Source: Bacillota bacterium
GTDB taxonomy: Bacteria > Bacillota > Clostridia > Christensenellales > Aristaeellaceae
NCBI GenBank assembly: GCA_023416655.1
Contig: JAEZHK010000004.1
Coordinates: 1 to 37,020, forward strand
DNA: 37,020 bases
Reading direction: 5' to 3'
A program made the translations under genes and the position numbers. The notes below the pieces were generated by a model. The model was not told where the DNA came from, searched no databases, and worked only from the letters and a program-made list of their open reading frames with translations. Each line of letters opens with the position of its first letter. Position 1 is the first letter of the stretch. Positions 1-6,742 of this stretch are shown piece by piece.

Positions 1-460
1 GCGCCGACGGGTGGAAGCCGAAGATGATGGGGTTGCGGGTCTTGGCGCAGATCAGCGCCTTGAACATGGTGGTGGAGGTGGGGTTCGTCACCGGCGTCAC
101 GCCCGCCACCACGCCCACCGGCTCCGCGACCTCGACGTAGCCCTCCAAGTCGTTTTCGTCGATCACGCCCACCGTCTTCTGATTCTGGATCGAGTGCCAG
201 ATGTACTCGGTGGCGAAGATGTTTTTGATGACTTTGTCTTCGAGCACGCCGCGCCCGGTCTCGTCCACCGCCATGTGCGCGAGCAGCATGTGGTTCTCAA
301 GCCCGGCCAGCGTCATCGCGTGCACCGCTTCGTCCACCTGTCTCTGATCCATTTGAAGGTACTCGGCCAGCGCCTCATTCGCGTTTTTGACCAGCTCGTC
401 GATCATCCGCTGGACGTCAAGCTCGCCTTCCTGAGCGGGGGTTTTCGCTTTTCCTTCCAT
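1..460 (-). CDS. adhE: Aldehyde-alcohol dehydrogenase AdhE, N-terminal part (cut by window edge)
   Basis: Reading the minus strand from the ATG at 460 gives 153 codons open to the window edge. The protein matches the N-terminus of the CoA-acylating acetaldehyde dehydrogenase half of AdhE: a helical N-terminal segment, then DKVIKNIFATEYIW (about residues 75-88), then EPVGVVAGVTPVTNPTSTTM (about 113-132) and KTRNPIIFGFHPSA, the NAD-binding Rossmann region. AdhE reduces acetyl-CoA to acetaldehyde and, through its C-terminal iron alcohol dehydrogenase half, to ethanol, reoxidising two NADH. The start is fixed by TAAGGAGG ten bases upstream. Because only the N-terminus is visible, a stand-alone acetaldehyde dehydrogenase cannot be excluded. 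It is divergent from ldhA, another NADH-consuming fermentation gene. Confidence 0.88.
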   Translation of the reverse strand, partial: MEGKAKTPAQEGELDVQRMIDELVKNANEALAEYLQMDQRQVDEAVHAMTLAGLENHMLLAHMAVDETGRGVLEDKVIKNIFATEYIWHSIQNQKTVGVIDENDLEGYVEVAEPVGVVAGVTPVTNPTSTTMFKALICAKTRNPIIFGFHPSA

Positions 461-534
461 GGTGCATCCTCCTTATGATCTGCCGTCCGGGCCGCGCTTT
501 CCTCGGCGCGGGATAAACCACGCGGTAATATCGC

Positions 535-550
535 TATCGATTTATCGATA
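535..550. promoter_or_regulatory. Perfect dyad at the adhE transcription start (putative operator)
   Basis: TATCGAT-TT-ATCGATA is a perfect 16-bp inverted repeat with 7-bp arms and a 2-bp centre. It begins three bases past the -10 box and covers the predicted start point, where a bound repressor would block initiation. It does not match the Rex site consensus TTGTTAA-N4-TTAACAA, so the regulator is unknown. Confidence 0.6.
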
Positions 551-552
551 TG

Positions 553-581
553 ATTATATCTAATACAATTCACGCTGTCAA
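553..581 (-). promoter_or_regulatory. Consensus sigma-A promoter of adhE
   Basis: On the minus strand TTGACA (581-576) and TATAAT (558-553) match both consensus hexamers exactly, with a 17-bp spacer. The start point would be near 546, giving a leader of about 85 nt before the adhE ATG at 460. Confidence 0.85.
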
Positions 582-759
582 TAAAGGTTCTGAAAGGCTT
601 CTGTAAAGTTCTGTCGGCCGGATCAAATGGCCGCCGCCTCACCGCGCGGGGTTGCCGTTTGAGACTCGGGCAAGACCCGCGAAGGGTTTTTCTGGTTGGC
701 GTCGAAATAATCCATCCATAGACATGCCACAATAAGACAAAATACGCGGGAGGGGTAGA

Positions 760-1800
760 ATGATCCGCATCGGTTTTTTCGACGCCAAGCCCTACGACCG
801 CCGCTGGTTCGACAGACTTCGCGGAGACGACACTGAAATCCACTACTTCGAGGGCAAACTGAGCCCCGCAACGGTCAAACTGGCGCAGGGAATGGACGTG
901 GCGTGCGTGTTCGTCAACGACGAGGTGGACGGGGAGGTTCTGAACGCGCTGTGCGGCTACGGCATACGCCTGGTGGCGCTGCGCTGCGCCGGGTTCAATA
1001 ACGTCGATTTCAAATCGGCCTACAAGCGCATAAGCGTCGTGCGGGTGCCGGGCTATTCGCCCTACGCGGTGGCGGAGCACGCGGCGGCGCTGATGCTGGC
1101 GCTGAACCGCAAAATCCACCGTTCGTTCAACCGCACGCGGGAGCACAATTTCACCATCAGCGGCCTCGAGGGCTTCGACCTTCACGGCAAGACCTGCGGC
1201 GTGATTGGCACCGGCAAGATCGGCCAGGCGTTTCTGAACATCTGCCGGGGGTTTGGCATGGAGCTTCTGGCCTACGACGCCTTCCCGAACACCGCGCTGG
1301 GCGTGACGTATGTTTCGATGGAAGAATTGCTCACGCGAAGCGACGTTCTGTCGCTGCACTGCCCGCTGACCCCGGAGACCCGCCACCTCATCGGCGCGGA
1401 GAGCCTTGCCAGGATGAAGCCCACGGCCATGCTGATCAACACCTCCCGCGGCGCGCTGGTGGACAGCCGGGCGCTCCTTGAGGCGCTGCAAAAGGGCAGG
1501 CTGGGATCGGCGGGGCTGGACGTGTACGAGGAGGAGAGCGACCTGTTCTTCGAGGACAAGTCGCTGGAACTGATGGACGACGAGGTATTGTCGCTGCTTC
1601 TGACGCTGCCGAACGTGCTGATCACCGCCCACCAGGCGTTTTTGACCGACGAGGCGCTGGAGGCCATTGCCAGGACCACGCTCACCAGCGTGCGCGCGTT
1701 CTTCGCGGGCCAGCCGCTTCAAAACGAGATCTGCTATTTCTGCCAGCAGGGCGGGCAGACGGCCGACTGCCACCGTTCGAATTCCGGGCGGTGCTTCTAA
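760..1800 (+). CDS. ldhA: D-lactate dehydrogenase (2-hydroxyacid dehydrogenase family)
   Basis: 346 aa, the usual length of fermentative D-lactate dehydrogenases, which reduce pyruvate to D-lactate with NADH in the cytoplasm. The NAD-binding glycine motif GTGKIG is at residues 150-155. The catalytic triad of the family is visible as Arg230 in INTSRGAL, the Glu cluster in LDVYEEE (about 257-259) and His291 in TAHQAF. The ATG at 760 follows GGGAGGGG by five bases. The gene is divergent from adhE, so this locus pairs two NADH-reoxidising steps. The last 20 residues carry three cysteines (CYFC at 336-339, Cys343), an unusual tail for the family. Other D-2-hydroxyacid dehydrogenases are less likely given the sequence around the active site. 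Confidence 0.9.
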   Translation: MIRIGFFDAKPYDRRWFDRLRGDDTEIHYFEGKLSPATVKLAQGMDVACVFVNDEVDGEVLNALCGYGIRLVALRCAGFNNVDFKSAYKRISVVRVPGYSPYAVAEHAAALMLALNRKIHRSFNRTREHNFTISGLEGFDLHGKTCGVIGTGKIGQAFLNICRGFGMELLAYDAFPNTALGVTYVSMEELLTRSDVLSLHCPLTPETRHLIGAESLARMKPTAMLINTSRGALVDSRALLEALQKGRLGSAGLDVYEEESDLFFEDKSLELMDDEVLSLLLTLPNVLITAHQAFLTDEALEAIARTTLTSVRAFFAGQPLQNEICYFCQQGGQTADCHRSNSGRCF

Positions 1801-1835
1801 AAGGCATGGAGGTATGGTTCTTTGGACGCTCTAGT

Positions 1836-1882
1836 GCGCCGGTGGAAGCCGGAGTGTCTTCTTCGGCTTGCGGCGTGCTTTG
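1836..1882 (+). terminator. Possible hairpin terminator after ldhA
   Basis: GCGCCG (1836-1841) and AAGCCG (1846-1851) pair with CGGCTT (1864-1869) and CGGCG (1871-1875) in a two-part stem, followed only by GCTTTGG. The U-tract is weak, so this is tentative. Confidence 0.35.
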
Positions 1883-1950
1883 GCCCACCCGTATATTGAT
1901 GCAAATATGCGCGATAAGGCCGGGATTCCAAGGCATATTTACTCGGATAC

Positions 1951-1982
1951 AAAGAAGCCCACCGCAACCGGTGAGCTTCTTT
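1951..1982 (-). terminator. Terminator of the DUF1576 gene
   Basis: AAAGAAGCCCACCG (1951-1964) and CGGTGAGCTTCTTT (1969-1982) flank a 4-nt loop. In the minus-strand transcript all 14 positions pair (one G-U), while the plus transcript would have a C-A mismatch, so it is best read as serving the minus gene ending at 2074. The U-rich 3' arm (CUUCUUUGUAU) acts as the tail. Confidence 0.6.
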
Positions 1983-2073
1983 GCACCAACCAATGTCGGC
2001 ATTCATACCCCGTCCGACACTGGTTTCCCCTTCCTCTTAAAAAGGTCAATCGCGTTGGATGTCTTGGTATGGG

Positions 2074-3438
2074 CTAACGTTTCCATGATTTTTTGATTTG
2101 GTCAAAGGCGTCAAAGAGCGGACAAAGGAAGGCCGCAATAAAACCACCCGAGAAGCCGTTGTTGTATAGATTCATACCCGCATGAAGAAAACCAATATTG
2201 GTCACAAGGGACATATGAAGAAAGCCCGCCAGAATTCCGGCTACCACGCCATACCTACCCGCGACAGGCGCTAACGTTGTGCCAAACAATGCCGCCATCA
2301 GGGCGAAGGACGCATTGCTTTCGTGGATGTTAAAAAAATTCGTCAATATGACGCCCGCAAGGATGGGCAGCGTGTTTTTGATGTGTTTTCCGTAAGCGCC
2401 AAAGCCCACTACTGTGAAAATGCCGCCAATCACGGGTCCGTTGAGTTCGCCGCCCAACACCAAGACATAGGTGACCGACAAAGTGCCCAGCAGCGCCATG
2501 TTTACCAGCGTAACGCCGAGCCCGGAGGTCGTAATAAAGTCGGTAGGCAGTACGCCGGGCAGGGTCAATAGACGGCCAAAGCCCTTCACCCGCCAATGGC
2601 TCACCCACATCCCAAGAATAAGCAGGACGATAAAAAGCCCATACAGGAGAATTGAGAATTCAAGGTTATGGCCCTCCGACAGAATGGAAACAGTATCAAT
2701 TTCTACGCCAAACCCACGCAGCACCGCGGCAAAAAGCATCCCGACGATCCCCGCCGTGAAGCCGATGTTGTAGAGGCTGAACCCCTGATGAAAGCGCAGA
2801 AAACGTAACGACAGCGGCACAATGATAAAGCCCGCAAGCATACCCGCCAAGATGCCCAGCAGGACGCCAACGGGGAGCGGGAGCCCAAGGCTAAAGGTGA
2901 ACTCGCTGACCAGCGGGCTAAGCGCCGTGCCAAACATGCTGTGCAGTATATATTGTCGATAGGGCTGCCTGACCGCTTTAGAATAGACGTAGACCCCCAG
3001 AACGATTGGAATCGTGTTGTAGATGTTCTTGCCGAAAAACGAGAAGCCGGACATCGTAAAAAGTGAGGCGATGATGGCTCCTGTGATCGGAATACGGTTC
3101 CACCCGACGACGCCTATACTTATAATGGTAATCAATCCAACGTTCAACAGTGTTGCGCCAACATTTGCCAGACGGAAGTAATCTGTAAGCAGATTCGCGG
3201 GGGATGTCAGGATGATCAGACTGCCGCGCCAGATTTCTTCAGGCGTATTGAATATAAACGCCATGAGTATGAAGAAAAGACCCATGAGCGCAAAAAACAG
3301 GATTTGATACCGCTCCGGGACCGCCTCCGGTTCGTGTGGATCCGTTAGATTATCCTTCCGCCGAAGCCCCGCGTCGTCTATGGGAACCGGTGCGCCCGGA
3401 TAGCGTTTTTTTTTGAGAATCATATCATCATATCGCAT
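2074..3438 (-). CDS. DUF1576 family integral membrane protein
   Basis: 454 aa, with a hydrophilic N-terminus of about 45 residues and then roughly ten to twelve hydrophobic segments. It matches DUF1576, a membrane family of unknown function. It is internally duplicated: FFGKNIYNTIPIVLGV in the first half corresponds to AYGKHIKNTLPILAGV in the second, and FHQGFSLYNIGFTAG to LHAGMNLYNNGFSGG, consistent with an inverted-repeat transporter-like fold (inference). The ATG at 3438 is preceded by GGAG at eight bases. Base composition and codons are visibly less GC-rich than the neighbours, suggesting acquisition from elsewhere. It is a monocistronic minus-strand gene with its own promoter and terminator. 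Confidence 0.8.
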   Translation of the reverse strand: MRYDDMILKKKRYPGAPVPIDDAGLRRKDNLTDPHEPEAVPERYQILFFALMGLFFILMAFIFNTPEEIWRGSLIILTSPANLLTDYFRLANVGATLLNVGLITIISIGVVGWNRIPITGAIIASLFTMSGFSFFGKNIYNTIPIVLGVYVYSKAVRQPYRQYILHSMFGTALSPLVSEFTFSLGLPLPVGVLLGILAGMLAGFIIVPLSLRFLRFHQGFSLYNIGFTAGIVGMLFAAVLRGFGVEIDTVSILSEGHNLEFSILLYGLFIVLLILGMWVSHWRVKGFGRLLTLPGVLPTDFITTSGLGVTLVNMALLGTLSVTYVLVLGGELNGPVIGGIFTVVGFGAYGKHIKNTLPILAGVILTNFFNIHESNASFALMAALFGTTLAPVAGRYGVVAGILAGFLHMSLVTNIGFLHAGMNLYNNGFSGGFIAAFLCPLFDAFDQIKKSWKR

Positions 3439-3554
3439 GATCGAAGCTCCATTCTGGTTCTCGTTTTATCGACCTTGTTTCATATTCCGGCGAATGTAAC
3501 GGTAGAACGAGAAACCCTTGAACGCTCTGCCGCAAGAAGGATCGCCCATAGTAC

Positions 3555-3583
3555 AGTATACCCGTCAATACGGGTTATCGCAA
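3555..3583 (-). promoter_or_regulatory. Promoter of the DUF1576 gene with dyad in the spacer
   Basis: On the minus strand TTGCGA (3583-3578), 17 bp, TATACT (3560-3555). The spacer holds a dyad ACCCGT-CAAT-ACGGGT (3560-3575), a plausible operator between -35 and -10. The resulting leader of about 110 nt can pair GGTTTCTCGTT with AACGAGAACC near its 3' end. Confidence 0.55.
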
Positions 3584-3611
3584 GTTGGGGACGCGCCCAA
3601 AGAGCGCGCAC

Positions 3612-3644
3612 CCACCGAGGCTTTTCACATCCACCGAGGCTTTT
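3612..3644. repeat. Tandem 14-bp direct repeat upstream of the DUF624 promoter
   Basis: CCACCGAGGCTTTT occurs at 3612-3625 and again at 3631-3644, a 19-bp period. It lies just upstream of the promoter at 3657 and could be a pair of activator sites or a short duplication. Confidence 0.6.
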
Positions 3645-3656
3645 GACGTTTGCGAA

Positions 3657-3685
3657 TTGACGAATGCCCGTGGAAAGGCTATAAT
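3657..3685 (+). promoter_or_regulatory. Promoter of the DUF624 gene
   Basis: TTGACG (3657-3662), 17-bp spacer, TATAAT (3680-3685). The start point near 3692 gives a leader of about 45 nt to the ATG at 3737. Confidence 0.8.
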
Positions 3686-3736
3686 TAGTAGGATCAGAAG
3701 CTGCCGCGCGTGTGGCCGGCACCGGGAGGGCATACC

Positions 3737-4621
3737 ATGTCAGGTTTCATCAACAATTACTACTATGGCAAGGCGGGCAAGGCGGATTTCACGCCCGAAA
3801 ACCTTCCGGACAGCCGTCCGAAGCTGTTTTTTGAGATGCTTCGCATCCACTTCAGCGGGCTGTGCGCGATCAACCTGTTCTACCTGATCTTCTGCATCCC
3901 GGCGCTTTTGTGGACGGTCACCTACCTGCCGGTTCTCATGTCGGCGGAGCAGGACATCCAGACGGTCTGGAGCAGCCTCACGCTGTACCTGATCGGCATG
4001 GTGCCCTGCCTCACCATCGCCGGAGCCGGCGCGCCCGGGCTGATGTACATCTGCCGCAACTGGTCGCGGGACCAGCACGCGTTCCTGGTCAGCGATTTCA
4101 AGGACGCGGTCAAGGGCAACTGGAAGCAGGGCCTGGTGGTGGGGCTGATCAACGGCCTTTCGCTGCTGGTCAGCTACGTGGGCATCATGTACTACAGCCA
4201 GATGGCGCAGACGGGGCTGCTCTGGGTCATCCCCGAGGCGTTGGTGGTGATGATGCTGGCGCTGTGGTGGATGATCAACATGCTGATTTTCCCGATGATG
4301 GTCACCTACGACATGAACCTGAAGACGCTGATCCGCAACGCCGCGCTCATCGCTGCGGCCCGTCTGCCCTGGTCGATCCTGTTCCTTGTCGGCGCGTTTG
4401 GCGTGCCGATGCTGGTGGCGATGTTCGTGCCCTACGGGTACCTCGTGATGGGCCTTGTCTACCTGGTCGTGGGCTTCGCGCTGACGGGGCTGATCTACGC
4501 CTCCTACGCCAACAGCTGCTTTGACAGGTTCTTAAACCCCAAGATCGAGGGCGCGCCGGTCAACATGGGCCTGAGGGACAAGTCGCTGGACGACGACGAC
4601 GAGGAGGACGACAAGGTTTAG
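3737..4621 (+). CDS. DUF624 (YesL-like) membrane protein
   Basis: 294 aa from the ATG at 3737, chosen because GGGAGG lies seven bases upstream and MSGFINNYYYGKAGKAD resembles family N-termini; an in-frame ATG at 3710 lacks a site. About six hydrophobic segments follow: LFYLIFCIPALLWTVTYLPV, LYLIGMVPCLTIAGAG, VVGLINGLSLLVSYVG, ALVVMMLALWWMINMLIFPM, a segment near residue 215 and a last one near 245. The motif PGLMYICRNWSRDQHAFLVSDF is typical of DUF624 proteins, which often sit near sugar-utilisation genes in Firmicutes, but no such genes are here. The C-terminus is very acidic (SLDDDDEEDD). The molecular function is unknown. Confidence 0.8.
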   Translation: MSGFINNYYYGKAGKADFTPENLPDSRPKLFFEMLRIHFSGLCAINLFYLIFCIPALLWTVTYLPVLMSAEQDIQTVWSSLTLYLIGMVPCLTIAGAGAPGLMYICRNWSRDQHAFLVSDFKDAVKGNWKQGLVVGLINGLSLLVSYVGIMYYSQMAQTGLLWVIPEALVVMMLALWWMINMLIFPMMVTYDMNLKTLIRNAALIAAARLPWSILFLVGAFGVPMLVAMFVPYGYLVMGLVYLVVGFALTGLIYASYANSCFDRFLNPKIEGAPVNMGLRDKSLDDDDEEDDKV

Positions 4622-4636
4622 CCAACCGGTCCCTCG

Positions 4637-4659
4637 CGCATACTTAAAGGCAGTATGCG
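4637..4659 (+). other. Hairpin just upstream of the spore protein gene
   Basis: CGCATACT-(7 nt)-AGTATGCG forms an 8-bp stem ending two bases before the AGGGGG ribosome binding site. There is no U-tract, so it is not a terminator. CATACTT inside the left arm resembles a sporulation sigma (F/G type) -10 element at suitable distance, but no convincing -35 is visible. Confidence 0.45.
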
Positions 4660-4673
4660 TAGGGGGTGCTGCC

Positions 4674-4838
4674 TTGAATACATTCTCATGGAAACCTGTG
4701 TCAGGCGTCGAGCGTCTCAAGTATGAGGCCGCCGAGGAGCTGGGGCTGCTCGAAAAGCTCGTCCAGGTGGGCTGGTCCGGGCTCAGCGCGCGGGAGACGG
4801 GGCTGATCGGCGCGAGGGTGCGCGGTCGGGTTCCGTAA
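4674..4838 (+). CDS. Small acid-soluble spore protein, alpha/beta type
   Basis: A 54-codon reading frame with a TTG start seven bases after AGGGGG. The core LKYEAAEELGLLEKLVQVGW followed by SGLSARETGLIGARV matches alpha/beta-type SASPs of the clostridial short form: the K-(Y/F)-E-x-A-x-E-L-G helix, and a second helix with the ETG-x-IG signature. These proteins coat spore DNA, protect it from UV and heat, and are degraded by the GPR protease on germination. It directly follows the DUF624 gene but should be made in the forespore. Its presence is the main evidence here that the organism forms endospores. Confidence 0.8.
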   Translation: MNTFSWKPVSGVERLKYEAAEELGLLEKLVQVGWSGLSARETGLIGARVRGRVP

Positions 4839-4842
4839 TAGA

Positions 4843-5006
4843 GCGCACAAAATCCGCCGGGGGGCTTTTGGGCGCGCAGGAAGAAATCTGCGTGAACCAG
4901 CATCCTTGTTGTTTCCTGCGGTTCGCTGACTGAAGGTAGTGTTTCGTTGACCAGTGTGCGCACGATCAACGAAACACATTCCCGGCGCGCGGGTCGCCCG
5001 GAACGA
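4843..5006 (+). repeat. Multi-hairpin intergenic element, copy 1
   Basis: Starts five bases after the spore protein stop. Four hairpins in order: A (4843-4875, GCGC arms around AAAATCCGCC), B (about 4889-4928, GAACC/GGTTC), C with a perfect 12-bp stem GTGTTTCGTTGA (4939-4950) / TCAACGAAACAC (4966-4977), and D (about 4979-5004, TTCC...GGAA around CGGCG). Same module order as copies 2 to 5 with changed stem sequences. Confidence 0.7.
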
Positions 5007-5082
5007 TTTGAAAAGTACGGTCGGTAGACATAATTGTTTACAGATGGGGCCGCCGGAATGACCCGGCGGCGGGGAGGAAGCC

Positions 5083-5790
5083 ATGTACGCGGAATTCGCT
5101 TCGGTCTACGACGCGCTGATGGACGACGTGGACTACGAAGCGTGGGCTACGGATTGCCTCGCGCGCATCGCGTCCATGGGTGTTTCGCCGCGCCACGTGT
5201 GCGACTGCGCCTGCGGGACGGGCGGCATCGCGCTGCAGCTTGCGCGCCGAGGCATCAAGGTGACCGGCGTGGACATCTCGGAGGCCATGCTCCGGCGGGC
5301 GGCCGACAAGGCGCGCGCGGCGGGCGTGGAGATCCGCTACGTGCGTCAGGACATGTGCGCGCTCAGCCTGCACCGGCCGGTGGACGCCATCATCTGCGCC
5401 TGCGACGGCGTCAACTACCTTCTGGACCCGATGCGGGTGGCGAGGTTTTTCGGCGCGGCGCAGTCGGCCCTTCGAAGCGGCGGGGTGCTGACGTTTGACA
5501 TCTCCTCCCGCGAGAAGCTCCGGCGCATGGCCAGGGACAAACTCTACTTCGAGGACCGCGAGGGCATCACCTACCTCTGGACCAACCGCATGGCCTCGCA
5601 GGTCTTGACGATGGAGCTGAGTTTTTTCTTAAAGGGCGCGGACGGCCGCTACGACCGGTTTGACGAAGTGCAGCGCCAGCGCGCCCACAGCGTGGACGAG
5701 CTGCGCGTCTGGCTTGAAGCCGCCGGTTTTACCCGCATTCAGATCGAGGACGAGGGCGACCGCGTCCATTTTACGGGGGTCAATCCATGA
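5083..5790 (+). CDS. Class I SAM-dependent methyltransferase
   Basis: 235 aa. The N-terminal MYAEFASVYDALMDDVDYEAW is typical of small-molecule-type methyltransferases of Firmicutes. Motif I is VCDCACGTGGIALQLARRG (about 40-58), with the acidic motif II end VTGVDIS, then DMCALS and ICACDGVNYLL. The substrate cannot be read from the sequence. The ATG at 5083 follows GGAGG at six bases. Its stop overlaps the hslO start in ATGA, so the two are translationally coupled; the same pairing hints at a role in stress or protein quality control, but that is inference. Confidence 0.85.
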   Translation: MYAEFASVYDALMDDVDYEAWATDCLARIASMGVSPRHVCDCACGTGGIALQLARRGIKVTGVDISEAMLRRAADKARAAGVEIRYVRQDMCALSLHRPVDAIICACDGVNYLLDPMRVARFFGAAQSALRSGGVLTFDISSREKLRRMARDKLYFEDREGITYLWTNRMASQVLTMELSFFLKGADGRYDRFDEVQRQRAHSVDELRVWLEAAGFTRIQIEDEGDRVHFTGVNP

Positions 5791-6656
5791 AGCAAGACGG
5801 GCTTTACCATCTGACGCTGCTGGGCGGGCAGGCCAGGGCGCTCCTGATCGATTCCACGAACCTTGTGGAATCCGCGCGCGCCATCCACGGCCTCTCCCGC
5901 ACCGCCACCGCCGCGCTGGGGCGGCATCTGACCGCCTGCGCCATGCTGGGCGCGATGCTCAAGGACGGCGGCTCGGTGACCGCCACCGTCAAGGGCGGCG
6001 GCCCGCTGGGGACGCTGCTCGCGGTCGCCAAGGCCGACGGCTCGGTCAAGGGCTACGTGGAAAACCCCGAACTGGATCTGCCACGCGTCAATGGCAAGCT
6101 GGCCGTGGGCGAGGCGGTGGGCCGGAACGGGCGGCTGACCATCATCCGGGACATGGGCTTCGGCGAGCCTTACATGGGTCAGGTCAACCTGGTGTCGGGC
6201 GAGCTGGCGGAGGACTACGCCATGTATTTCACCGCCTCGGAGCAGGTGCCCTCGCTGGTGGCGCTGGGCGTTTTGACGCAGGACAGGGTGATCTCCGCCG
6301 CCGGGCTGATCGTGCAGATGCTGCCGGGCGCGTCGCAGGAAGCCGTGGAGCGGGTGGAGGAAATCGCGCCGAACCTGAAGGGCATCAGCCAGTCCATGAA
6401 CGGCATCGATCTGGACGAGGGCGTATCGCGCCTTCTGGGGCCGCTCTCGCCCGAATTGATCGGCAAACTCGCCACCCGCTACGAGTGCGACTGCAGCCGG
6501 GACCGCGTCGAGCGCGCGCTCATCTCCATGGGCGAGGAGGAACTCGTTTCGCTGATCGAGGAGCAGGAGAGCGCCGAAGTGGGCTGTCAGTTCTGCGGCA
6601 AAAAGCGTCAGTTTTCCCGGGGGCAGCTTCAGGAGCTGCTCGAGCGGGCGCGCTAG
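5787..6656 (+). CDS. hslO: Hsp33 family redox-regulated chaperone
   Basis: 289 aa, the normal Hsp33 length. Hsp33 is a cytoplasmic holdase activated by oxidation: four C-terminal cysteines bind zinc when reduced and form disulfides under oxidative and heat stress. All four are present as Cys234 and Cys236 (ECDCS) and Cys267 and Cys270 (GCQFC), in the family spacing. The N-terminal domain with VKGGGPLGTLLAVA and VTATVKGGG and the middle LVSGELAEDYAMYFTASEQ agree with the family. It overlaps the upstream methyltransferase by four bases and is followed by a terminator. Confidence 0.97.
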   Translation: MKQDGLYHLTLLGGQARALLIDSTNLVESARAIHGLSRTATAALGRHLTACAMLGAMLKDGGSVTATVKGGGPLGTLLAVAKADGSVKGYVENPELDLPRVNGKLAVGEAVGRNGRLTIIRDMGFGEPYMGQVNLVSGELAEDYAMYFTASEQVPSLVALGVLTQDRVISAAGLIVQMLPGASQEAVERVEEIAPNLKGISQSMNGIDLDEGVSRLLGPLSPELIGKLATRYECDCSRDRVERALISMGEEELVSLIEEQESAEVGCQFCGKKRQFSRGQLQELLERAR

Positions 6657-6667
6657 GGTACCTTAAC

Positions 6668-6690
6668 GCGCGGGGTTGCCCCCGCGCTTT
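6668..6690 (+). terminator. Terminator after hslO
   Basis: GCGCGGGG (6668-6675), loop TTGC, CCCCGCGC (6680-6687), then TTTCC. Strong GC stem with a short U-tract, twelve bases after the hslO stop. Confidence 0.7.
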
Positions 6691-6742
6691 CCGGCTTACG
6701 CATTCGGACGACTCGTATTGGATGTTCCTAAAGGAGATAAAA

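Noticed and set aside
535..550. Rex operator for adhE
   Set aside because: The dyad does not match the TTGTTAA-N4-TTAACAA consensus.
403..1773. Long minus-strand open frame opposite ldhA
   Set aside because: Arginine/histidine-rich shadow of the ldhA codons; the plus strand has a full dehydrogenase with catalytic residues.
5660..6742. In-frame extension upstream of the TPR protein through hslO
   Set aside because: It reads hslO in another frame and has no ribosome binding site; the ATG at 6743 does.
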